DNA of 64,000 nt from Distichodus sexfasciatus (lineage: Eukaryota; Chordata; Actinopteri; Characiformes; Distichodontidae): contig JAVGVS010000110.1 in the NCBI GenBank assembly GCA_032718565.1, positions 310,001 through 374,000 of the forward strand. Reading direction: 5' to 3'. A program made the position numbers and the translations under genes. The notes beneath the pieces are model-generated. The model was not told where the DNA came from. It was given only the letters and a program-made list of their open reading frames with translations, and searched no databases. Below are positions 54,421-64,000 of the stretch, one piece after another; positions within the stretch are counted from its first letter, which is position 1; each line of letters begins with the position of its first letter.

Positions 54421-55379
54421 GGGTTAAGAGAAATGAGGCGTCGCTTTGGGAGTGGTGAAGGTTTGATTCAGCTCTCCGGCCACTAGCAGTGTAAATCACG
54501 TTTCATCATGATACGATGTTGTATCAATTCAGCGCGCAAGGATTTGATGCAATTTAGATTTGATTCAGTTCCGTAACTTTTCAGGATACCTACTTCTTCC
54601 TCAGCAGAACCTCCGCTAACGTGAACGCTAACGTTAGACGCACCATAAAGACGAGCAGTGACCCGGTCGTAAATCGACTGTCGAGAGACCTCAACCCCAG
54701 TTATTCCAAAAAAAATCTCCGCGATGTAGCACGTTAATCGATCGAATCGATGTTATGAAATGCATGAATCGATTTTGAATCGGCGGAGAAAGGATCGCGA
54801 TTCGAAACGATTTTTTTGTCTGCCTCTCCTACATGATGATGATAATCAAAATGATCAGGAAGTGCACAACACTTGCAGTAACGGTTTTGCGGTTCTCAGG
54901 GGTCCAGGAATATTGGGGTCGTGGAGGTTGGTGTCACTCCTTCGTCCAGGCCGCTTTCAAAACCAAGCTTGGCTTTTATTCACCGTAGACCTGGGGTTAA
55001 CCGCTTCTCACGCGACCCCACCCCCACCCCCCATTGTTAGTATGGAAATGCGGGGGGTCAGGAAGCGCCAACCGCCCAAAAGGTCACCGAATGAGCAAGC
55101 GAAATGATCAGTGTGGAGTCAGCGTAAAGCCAGGAATAAAAGCTTCAGTTGGGCTCTTTTCAGTCCAGTGTGACAGTTTCCTTTAACATCACAATCATTG
55201 TTCTTGAGACGGAATTTGTTCTTGAAACCCACGAAGATTCTGACGTTGACGTGTTCTTATTTTATGATTTGTTCCTGGGTACGAGCCGGATTTAAAACTG
55301 TTGTTAAGTATGCTCCAGCAAGGCCCGCAGACGTGCCTGACTAGAAATCGGCGTACTACCACACTCGAAAACCGGCCGA

Positions 55380-55460
55380 CGCTGATATATTAAGAAAATC
55401 TCAAATATCGGCCTGATATATCTGCCCCGACTGATATATTGGTCGATCTCTACTCCAAGG
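55380..55460. mobile_element. MITE end fragment
   Basis: ACGCTGATATATTAAGAAAA, CAAATATCGGCCTGATATAT and ATTGGTCGATCTCTA are the ATATCGGCC-type end also seen at 49900. Confidence 0.45.
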
Positions 55461-58239
55461 TTCCTCTCGGCTGCACTTACCTAAGCGGAGAGACTGAAAA
55501 AACACACACTCTTGGTCTGTTTTGATTTTGACGAGTGCTTTTGGCCCTCTCCCCAGTCCCCGGCTTTGAAATGCAGACCCTGGGAGGGAGGGAGAGAGGG
55601 AGGGAGGAAGGGTGCAGGTCCTGCCGCCAGCTCTCCTCTCAGCCTTAGAACAGCAGGGTTGCTGGAGAAGTTTGTGTTTACTCAGAGAAGGAATACGAGA
55701 GCGGGGAAAAAATCCTGTGGAAAACCTGATAGGACCGCTGGAGCACGTCAGGAGGCTAATAATGGTTTTAGCATGCGCGCTAAACTGGCTTACCACCGTT
55801 AGCAAGAGGAGACGAGGGAAGGTTCAGGCAGCGGGTCGCCAGCGGTCCCCAGGTGTACGAACAGGTTACATAAGAACGGAAAACGGGAGAGAGAAAAGCG
55901 TGAAGGTGTTAAGTCGGCGGAAGGAGAAGTGCTACTGACTTTTGACAAATCGCAGGCTTAAACCTGTCCCGCGAAGATGCATTTTAAGCTGTGACCAGCT
56001 TCAGATTAAGTGTCGTGGAAACATTTATGCTAGTTTTAATCCAAACCATCATGAATCTGCAGAAAATATGTCCGGTTCTGGTTCTGCATGTGGTTATTGC
56101 TCTTCAGGGAGTTGATTATGACTAGCGTGAGAAGAGGGAAAGGTTTACTGCCTACTCACGAGCCGTCAATGTGCAGAAAACCATGACCGTACCTCTTTGC
56201 TCTACTTGTCTAATAAGCAAACTGCCCCTCGCTGAGCAGAATGTTGGCGTTCTGTCAAAATTCAAAAGCAAAAACAACAGAAATAATCTAAAGCCAGTCC
56301 TGCGGTAATGCGGTAAAGCTGGTTTATTGTTCGACGTTCACGCTAATTCCTACATATTGTTATAACAATGAGCAGTGAGCATGAACAACGCACTACAACC
56401 CCAAAATCACACAATTATACTGTTTAATTTCGCTTGCAATCTCTGCGTCCCTGATTGGTTTTAGCGTCGCAGGACTAGGGACCGTCACAAAACGGTGTCT
56501 AAACGAAGAATTTTTGAGATGTTAGTCAAGTAAGAAATAATATAGAATATGCATATGGGTGTGTAATTATTAGAATGTTTTAGTTAGGAAAACGATATTT
56601 AAGTCAAGAATTTCCTTAAGCATAACAGAATAATCTCGACTTACTCATTAACTTTTCAACCATGATGAACCCAATTTGCGTTGGTTATTAATTAGTGTTT
56701 TAATAACTCAGAATCCCGGTAACTTACAGAAACCACACACATACCGTCAGACAATGAACTTAACGGACATTATGCGCTGAATTTTTTAGCGTGCGCGTCC
56801 AACATTCACTGAAGCGTTCCAGTTCAGTCAAATCTTCCAGACAAAACGTATGTTTTAGCTGCTAAATAACAAAAACAACCAGCGTTCTACTCACAATACT
56901 TGGTATTCTCAGTGTTTATTCAGGGATGCACATTTGTTGTGTTATTGTGTGGAACGCTATCGTGTCAAAAATGTAGTTCTCTCCCAGAAATGAGTCGAAA
57001 TAATAATAATAATGATTTTAAAGTAAAAAGAGATGTGGTATCGGAATCCATATCGGTATCAGCAGCTGTGTATCGGAATCGACTCGGAACTAAATAAATC
57101 ATGGTGAACCATGACTGGTTTGATGCTCAGCTGGCGTTTGACCCCCTCCCCCGTCACTCTTACAATTACGTTTGAGGTTGCTATTAGTCTCCAGACCCTC
57201 GTTTTGATCCTGCACTTCTCTCAAAGAGACGTCGGGCTGCTTTCCCCCGTCGCTGATCATCTGCAGCACTCGCAGCCCACGTGGATCATTTCCTGCGGCT
57301 GCTTAAGGTCAGATTTTCCCTTGAACTGTTTAGTCTAGAGGAAGAGAGGCAGAACCTGCCATGGTCAGGATCACGGCCAAGAGCTACAGTTCCTGTCAGA
57401 GAAACCACATCAGTCGAGTTTAGGAGAAGTTTGATTTGGGATGATCAAGTGAGTATGTTTGTCAGTTTCACCTGGACATTTTACGAGTCCTCTTAATTAC
57501 CAGAACCTTCTTGTTTTGGAAAGGAAGCAAGGTTTTCTCTCGAACCTGCTTTAAGGTCTTGGTATGATCTGAAGTTTGCAGTGTTTAGCGTCAGTGCTGG
57601 ACGTCTCCCTTTTGTAAATGTTATGTCCCGAGCTGCTCCGTCCGTCTGTCCTCCTTCCTGTTGCGGAACTGACTCGACTGTCCCCCGTGTGAAGTCATTT
57701 GAGGAGACGGCTTCTGCCCTGACTGGACTTCACAATGGAAAAAAAAGAGTCAAATCAGTTCTTTGCTTTCGTCGTTTGATTTGTTCTGGTCAGGTTGCGA
57801 TGCCAGCCACTGTGTGTTACCCAGAATGCAGTGTTAACGTCGGTTGAAAATGTCAAATTATTCACTATATGAATATCTAATGATAACTAATGGATTTTCT
57901 TAACAACTCTACTTCATTCCCTTGATGAGGGTAAACCCGCAGCTCGGTGGGCTGCGTCTCAAACGTGTTTTTGAAGGGAGCTGTATAGGGAAACAGGTAT
58001 AGAAGGCTCCATGGAAACAAGAAAGGAGGAATGGAGGAAAAAAAAATCCCTTTCTTTTTCTCCCGTTACCAGGGCAACACTAAAGTAATAGCTTATTCAG
58101 ATGTTGTGGGAGCCGTGATGATGCCATGTGTCATGTGACTAACCGATGGGCCAGTAACACATGACTCACAGGTACCATACCACCGGGGAGGCGCCGATCT
58201 GACGTTTTCAGCTGCGGTACCGATACAGGTGCTGTTGGG

Positions 58240-58690
58240 CTGTGGCACTTTTTGAGATTGTTGCGGCCTAAAATGCCTGATTTTTGGAGCAGCTTTTCTA
58301 AATGAAAATGAAAGTTGCGTTTTGTCGCAATAAAATTGTGGAAAAAGTTGCCATATTGTCTCCCTTTATAATGATTCTTTAACAATTAATTAAAATGAAG
58401 GCAACAAAACCATTTTTATTTTTATTAACCGTCAATCATTTAGTTATTTTTGAAGGTAAACGTGAGGCACACACGTTTCCTGCGTCTTCTAAACGTAACA
58501 AGGAAGTCAGTTCGCTGACGTATGGCTCAACATTTTGCGGGAAATGACAGTGATTGGTCAAAAATTGCGGAAGCGTTAAGTTAATTGGTCACAATTGGAT
58601 GGTAGTAATGAATTAGCAGGGATTGGCTGAATTTGCATTAATAGTTGCCGTCGCAACTTCGTGAAATCCTGGAGGGTCTGATATGGGGCT
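58240..58690. mobile_element. DNA-transposon remnant with CCTCCAGGATTTCACGA end
   Basis: The right side, reverse complemented, reads CCCTCCAGGATTTCACGAAG followed by TTGCGACGGCAACTATTAATG, a MITE-like end I recall from fish. The left side has GATTGTTGCGGCCTAAAATG. It is flanked by GGTACC/GATACC motifs, perhaps an older host element. Non-coding. Confidence 0.4.
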
Positions 58691-58959
58691 GATACCAAGT
58701 ACTGAACTGATACCTGTGTTTACTGCAACTCAGAGTACTATATAAATGTATATAAAATGTGAAGTATTATATACATTTTTTAAATGTGTACATAACAACA
58801 TATTTCTTTTTTACATAAACATTGACCATGTTCCTTACCTTTGCTTTATATTATGTATTGAATTATTTTATTTAAATAAAGTGATAAATAAATAAACTGA
58901 TAAATTAATCAGTTTAAGTCGTGTAAATGCCAATAATAAAATCAACTTATAAAAAATAT

Positions 58960-59620
58960 ATCTTTTTTTTTTTTTAACCGAATGTTGTGTAAACACAATT
59001 TAAAAATAAACGTATAAAAAATATGCGTTTATAAAAATACCTGCATTTGTGTAAACGGATCTATTTTTTAACCGAATGTTGTGTAAAAATAATTAAAAAA
59101 ATAAACGTATAAAAAATGTATTTATAAAAATATCTGCATTCGTGTTAATGGATATTTTTTTTTAACCGGATGTTGTGTAAACACAATTAAAAAAAAACCA
59201 TAAAAATGTGTTTATAAAAATATCCGCATTTGTGTAAACAGATCTTTTTTTAACCGAATGTTGTGTAAACACAATTAAAAAAAGTTTAAAAAATATGCGT
59301 TTATAAAAATATCTGCATTTGTGTAAACGGATCTTTTTTTAACCGCATGTTGTGTAAACACAAAAAAAAAAACCCATAAAAAATATGCGTTTATAAAAAT
59401 ATCCACATACGTGTAAATGGATCTTTTTTTTAACCGAATGCCGTGTAAACGCGGTAAGAAAAATAAACGTATAAAGAATATGCGTTTATAAAAATATCGA
59501 CATTTGTGTAAACGGATGTTTTTTTTTACCGAATGTCGTGTAAACGCAATTAAAAAAATTTTTTAATAAAAAATATGCGTTTATAAAATTATCTGCATAC
59601 GTGTAAACAGGCCCTAAATT
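58960..59620. repeat. Minisatellite, about 91-bp unit, seven copies
   Basis: AACCGAATGTTGTGTAA-type motifs recur at 58976, 59070, 59164, 59252, 59341, 59432 and 59527. Each is followed by ATATGCGTTTATAAAAATAT and CTGCATTTGTGTAAACGGAT, so the spacing is 88-95 bases. Confidence 0.92.
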
Positions 59621-60288
59621 GGTCCTGGTAATTTAGCAACAGTAGCGGCCATGACTGCATGCGTGTAATTCGAGCAAATTTGGGCTTTTTAAGATCAGTC
59701 TTAAAAAAGTCTTACATTTTTGTTTGCGAAAAGAGCAAACCCCCTGTATTATAATATTAATTATACAAATAGATATTCTCCACGCTTAACTTGTATATAA
59801 TATATTGAATAATAATATGATTGTTTTAAAAATACGATAAATAAACATATAGTTCATCGATGTTAATTAGCGCAGCAACAAATTATTCGGGAATTAAAAT
59901 TCCGGCATTAAATGATACAGCTCGACCCAATGAGAACAATATGTCAAGTTACAAACTAATTCATCGTTAAATCAACGGAAGTAATGTAACGTAATCATAA
60001 ATAACGTAGTGGCGCAGATCAGTTACCCATTCCAGATCCGGCTGCCGGTCAGTGTGGGATCGATGGTTAAACCCCAAATGCAAACCTAAACCTGGAGTCG
60101 ATCTTTGCCTCGTTATCACCAGCAGGCGAGATAATCACCTTTACGTGTTGCTGCAGCGTCAGGCAGTGTGATGATCTCTCTCACCACGCGCCAGATAACG
60201 AGAAGAACCTGCACTCGGCTGGTTCAGGTACAGGGGGGAGATGGATTTCCCCGTCTGGAGAAGGGTAGCTTTACGGCACAGCCGAAAG

Positions 60289-60355
60289 TGGGCTGGGGTG
60301 GGGTGGGGTGGTGTGTGAGGGGGGTGTGAGGGGGGGTGTGTGTGGGGGGAGAGTG
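60289..60355 (+). repeat. G-rich tract with quadruplex potential
   Basis: GGGCTGGGGTGGGGTGGGG and later GGGGGGGTGTGTGTGGGGGG give many G3+ runs on the plus strand, which is the sense strand of SH3RF3. Confidence 0.8.
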
Positions 60356-60646
60356 GAGACGTGATGAATACGCTCAGTGGCTCCTGTTTATGGCTGTGAA
60401 ACGGGACGTGGAGAATCGTTTACGAGTGGGAGAGCTGCACTTCCACAGCTACTATATTTTCAGGAGACTGGAAACATGAAGCGTTGCAGACAGGCGTATA
60501 TACACACACACACACGGAACACACACGTGCAGCTGTCTCTGGGGACACTAGTCAGGCTCCGGTCAGGAGGTCTGGGATCTTGCTAAGTATCTATTTTTAT
60601 GGGTTCTAACAGAGTGTCATCACGGGACCCCAGTAGTAATGTGTCT

Positions 60647-60669
60647 GCTGTGTGTGTGTGTGTGTGTGT
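60647..60669. repeat. (GT)n microsatellite
   Basis: Simple GT run following GTCTGCTGT. Confidence 0.9.
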
Positions 60670-60859
60670 TCATTTTTTTTTTTACAGTGTTTTCACTTAG
60701 CCTTTACTTGGGACCCATAATGCACCCTAATAATGTGAAAAATTCTGTAAAAATGCTCTCATTGTGGGAAACTAGTCATTTTTATTTACCACATTAATTG
60801 GTAAATATTTCTTTTTAAAAAGTGAGAGTTGTTGAGACTCAGAAAAGTCTTTGAACTTG

Positions 60860-61365
60860 AATACGTGAAATTAATGAAATTATTTTAGAAGATAATAATA
60901 TGATTTTTTACGAAAAGATAATAGTGACAATTTATTACAAAAATGTATTTCTCAACAACAATAAAAGTCTATATATATGTTAATGTGTCATTTTAGGAAT
61001 TATTTAATATTAAAATATGTGCCACAAGAAGTTATTTAATAAATGTGCACCCACATAAAACAAAGATTTCATAATTATTATTTATTATTATTAAAAAAGA
61101 ATATAAAATATGTAAATAAAATAATTGATTCACTTTACAATGACATAAAATAGTGTTATTCCTAAAATAATAAATAAGCAATTATGAAATAAATAATAAA
61201 TAAATATGTATAAATAAATTCAGAAACAAATAAATAAATAATAAGTAAATTTAGTTAAATATGGAAATGAAAGTAATAGATTTGGAGAATTATTTATCTC
61301 ATTTAATAATGTGTTTATTTAATAATATTTATTTATTTATTTAATAAATAAGCAGTGTATTGTAG
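60860..61365. repeat. AT-rich TTTA/AATAA low-complexity block
   Basis: Dense AATAAATAAAT and TTATTTATTTA words with no unit length; simple AT-rich sequence. Confidence 0.75.
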
Positions 61366-61392
61366 TTTGGAAATCATCATCTACATAAAATT

Positions 61393-61462
61393 ATTTGGTC
61401 TGGGATTCGAACCGGCGAACTTCTGGGCAAACACCCAACATTTACGCCACCAACTGCCTCGA
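61393..61462 (-). repeat. SINE family A, head only
   Basis: GGGATTCGAACCGGCGAACT and TTTACGCCACCAACTGCC are the B-box and A-box parts of a tRNA-like head in reverse orientation. Confidence 0.75.
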
Positions 61463-62339
61463 AAGATAGTAGCTTATTTATATATATAGCAAATTAAATG
61501 ATGAATTACTTACAGTAGTTTTAAAATCTCCCAAACATAACACTGTATGACCTTAACATAACCTTAAATATGCCGGAACATCACCTCGAACCCTCACGCC
61601 AAGTGTGAAGAAGAGCAAAGGTCATAGTTCCCGACCTTTCTTACGCACGGTCAGACTCTCTTCCTCCCGTCAGCTAGAGGTCCAGTTCCTCCTCACTCGT
61701 CTGTAAACAAGGTGTGAACAGCTGGAGCGCGACAGCCGATCTCGCAGCTCTGCGTACCTGCCGGCCTTCTGAAACGGGAGAAAGTCCGGTAGCTGCGGCA
61801 GACGGGCGTGTGTGCTCTCCTACAGTCCGCCACGCTAATTGACTCATCCTCTCGGTCGCTCGACGTGCTATTTTTGCAACCCTGCAGGGATTGAAAATCC
61901 GCCAGCGTGTCTTCTCCTGTTCTCGCCGTATATATTTCGGTTGGTTGTACATGATGTCGTGTATGTTGTTCGGCGTGCTGAGAGATCTGGGAGAATATTG
62001 GGTCTCGTTCACCAAGAAGTTCTTCAGCTTCCTCTTAAATCGGCTGAATTGAAATGTTTAAATAGTAAAATATTATACAACTGTAGAGTTGAGGAATATT
62101 TTACCTAAAAAAGCATGCAATAAAATTTGTCTTGAGTGTAGGATTTGAATTTTGATCCATATCGAGTCTCTTCTACACGTTGAGACATGAGTTTGGTATC
62201 AGATTACTGCTCAGTATCACCCAGTACCCAAAGCCCAGGTGTTTGTACCTTTATCGGGCCCAGGAATGTTGGTTTGGTTAAACTGCTCTATAGCTTTTCT
62301 ATAATATACAGCTTTTTTTATTCCATCAAGCTGTTTAAA

Positions 62340-62535
62340 TAGCCGAGAATTTTTCTTCTCATGGTTCTCCAGGTGGATTTGCATGATAAAGCGTGCCGGC
62401 CCACGTCTCTTAACGCCGGCACTGCTAAAGGGGCTGTTTCTGACTCGGATTAACCTTTCGCTCCTGTTTGATTAGCAGCAAAGGAGTTGTACGCGACTTC
62501 AGAGTGCTATTCATGCGTGTAAAGAGAAGAAAAAG
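62340..62535. other. Repeat-free, CNE-like block in SH3RF3 intron 1
   Basis: Complex sequence with GGTGGATTTGCATGATAAAG (octamer-like), GACTCGGATTAACCTTTCGC and CCTGTTTGATTAGCAGCAAA. No repeat signature; a candidate regulatory element. Confidence 0.3.
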
Positions 62536-62764
62536 GAGGGTTACAGTCTAGTGGTGCTGCTCTACATGCTGTGGTTTGCTAACTCTAGCCGGAGGGTAAT
62601 TTGGGGTCACGGTCAGACCTCGGGGCAGCTGTGAAGTAATATGAGGTGTTTGGAGGGTCATTGGACCTCCTGAGGTTTATGAGTTCTCACGTTTACACGT
62701 GGACGGACTGCACTGCTTTTTTTCTTTGGCTTTGTTTTTGGGGAAGGCGGTCACTCCAGCAGGT

Positions 62765-62980
62765 TTATTAGTGTCATTGTGAACACAACACAGCACAGCA
62801 AAACGGGAGCAAAATTTGACCCATCCGTGAAGGAGCAGTGGCCAGCTTTTTGGCAGCATCTGGGGGCAGTACTTGGGGACGGTACCTTGCTCATGAGTAC
62901 CCCAGTGGTCCAGGATTTGAATCAACGACCTTTTGATCATGAGGCTAACTCCTTAACCATTACGTTAACCACTGCCCCAT
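62765..62980 (-). repeat. tRNA-derived SINE, family A
   Basis: The reverse-orientation tail GTGTCATTGTGAACACAACA, the body GGGGACGGTACCTTGCTCAT, and the head CCTTAACCATTACGTTAACC with ACTGCCCC. Confidence 0.88.
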
Positions 62981-63019
62981 GAGTGAGGGAGTTAGTGCTG
63001 GACAATTCATGGGGCAGTT

Positions 63020-63190
63020 GGTGGTGTAACACACAGTGCATCACAACCAAATGTGACCCATCCGTGAAGGAGCAGTGGGCAGCTAACAAGGGCAGCACCC
63101 AGGGAGGAGTGCTTGCGGACGGTACCTTCCTCATGAGTACCTCAGTGGTAACTTTACCAGATTCAGCTGTTATGCCAACTGCCCCAAAAG
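63020..63190 (-). repeat. tRNA-derived SINE, family A (second tandem copy)
   Basis: It has ACCCATCCGTGAAGGAGCAG, GACGGTACCTTCCTCATGAG and the end AACTGCCCC. The adjacent copy has the same orientation, and together they cross the first half of a spurious 195-codon frame. Confidence 0.85.
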
Positions 63191-63559
63191 CCTTGCATTT
63201 TTTTTTTTCTTTTTCATTTCTGTCTAGCATCGCACCCTCAGATAATAAAGCAGCCAGCCTTATGAGCTTTGTTAATATTTCATCACATTTTCTTCCCAGA
63301 AACGAACAGCCCAGAAGCTCATCAGAGCACCATCATCATAATCAGTCTTTTAAAATGAGAAGGGAGCTGGCTACGTGCCCGGTGGTGGAAGGTGAACTAA
63401 AAAGTCCTGATACTCAAGGCCACTCTGTCCTATTTTTGGAATACAAGAGCCTTAACACAATGCACCTGGTAAATCGATCAATAACAAGCCTGACAATCCT
63501 CACAGGCCTCAAAAACACAACTGACACACAAACACAAACTCTCTTGGTGATCATTAGAT

Positions 63560-63660
63560 TTGGGGTTTGAATCCCAACCCACAGTTGGACCATTGAGCAA
63601 GGCACTTACCCTCAATTTGCACAACAGGTGCTGTCATTGTCACTGTAAAGGAAACTCCAT
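63560..63660 (+). repeat. SINE family C-like fragment
   Basis: GGTTTGAATCCCAACCCACA, GGACCATTGAGCAAGGCACT and TACCCTCAATTTGCACAACA follow the family body order; the head is missing. Confidence 0.65.
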
Positions 63661-64000
63661 TAGAAGAATGTCTTGATTATATTCTAATTTTTATGAGATT
63701 CTACTTTAAATTTCTTTGCTCAGCTATTAAACTCTGTTTACTGAAAAATATAAGAACGGCCTTAACAGTGTTCGGACGAGACCTGGCATCTCCCGGCCCT
63801 CTGCGCCTCTAATCACAGCATAAGGAGACCACCACGGGTATTAAAAGCTACTGTTTGTGTACAGACTCTCCGCTTAGTCCTGCTGGGGCTCTTCCCTCTG
63901 CTCTTTTCTTCTCCGTCCAGCTACGTCACCCGTCCCGTGCCGAGTCTGGCCCCAACGCCCACAGGCCAGACAGACTGAAGTTTTGTTTTTTATCCTCTTC

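Larger units (their letters stand above)
42370..64000. other. SH3RF3 intron 1 (part, more than 21 kb)
   Basis: No SH3-domain exon (expected to encode an ALYSYEGKEPGDL-like sequence) was found up to the right edge. Large first introns are usual for this gene. The interval is filled by old triplicated segments, SINEs, MITEs, minisatellites and some repeat-free blocks listed separately. No other gene is supported; the open frames, up to 195 codons, lack domains or cross SINEs. Confidence 0.65.

Noticed and set aside
62983..63570. 195-codon open frame on plus strand
   Set aside because: Its first half is antisense to a SINE; the rest has no domain.
42370..64000. Search for SH3RF3 SH3-domain exons
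   Set aside because: No plus-strand frame resembling the ALYSYEG-type SH3 start was found; they presumably lie further right.

Overview
The window comes from a ray-finned (teleost-type) fish genome. Two vertebrate genes can be read from their exons. The rest is intron and intergenic DNA rich in tRNA-derived SINEs, non-autonomous DNA transposons, minisatellites and AC/GATA/AAT microsatellites. There is no bacterial-style gene, CRISPR array or operon. The species cannot be named from the sequence.

On the minus strand, from the left edge to about 35.6 kb, lies EDAR, the TNF-receptor-family ectodysplasin A receptor. Coding exons 2 to 11 were located from splice sites, phase and protein similarity. 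In transcript order they are 23401-23372, 21211-21093, 16383-16202, 12591-12506, 8171-8091, 6788-6663, 6179-6105, 5057-4985, 2915-2696 and 1645-1585. The last exon, which carries the death domain, lies beyond the left edge. A candidate non-coding exon 1 with a TATA-like box sits at 35602-35645. Every junction keeps frame except those of exon 3 (first cysteine-rich domain). That exon is 119 nt instead of the expected 123, has homology spread over three frames, lacks in-frame cysteines and creates a stop at the exon 3/4 junction. This is the most notable observation in the window.

On the plus strand, starting at 42007, is the first coding exon of SH3RF3 (POSH2), encoding a complete C3HC4 RING finger. 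Everything from 42370 to the right edge appears to be its first intron. EDAR and SH3RF3 are thus head to head, as in other vertebrates as far as I recall. The roughly 6.4 kb between their 5' ends holds SINEs, a composite GATA/TATC array and two 351-bp duplications ending in long (CA)n runs that abut the SH3RF3 5' UTR.

Repeat landscape. Three tRNA-derived SINE families recur: A with an 'acaaatgacaaataatcactc'-type tail, B 'gcgcggtggttagcgc' with a (TGAA)n tail, and C 'tggttaggatactc'. Other elements are a PIF/Harbinger-like MITE with TAA duplications (4582-4887), hAT-like elements including one with a BED-finger remnant (about 26071-26945), and several long minisatellites: 153 bp at 7 kb, 52 bp at 18 kb, 22 bp at 49 kb, 91 bp at 59 kb. 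SH3RF3 intron 1 also holds old diverged triplications (42.5-44.0 and 47.5-48.8 kb). Several repeat-free stretches look like candidate conserved non-coding elements, which only comparison with other genomes can confirm. I found no previously undescribed gene system.
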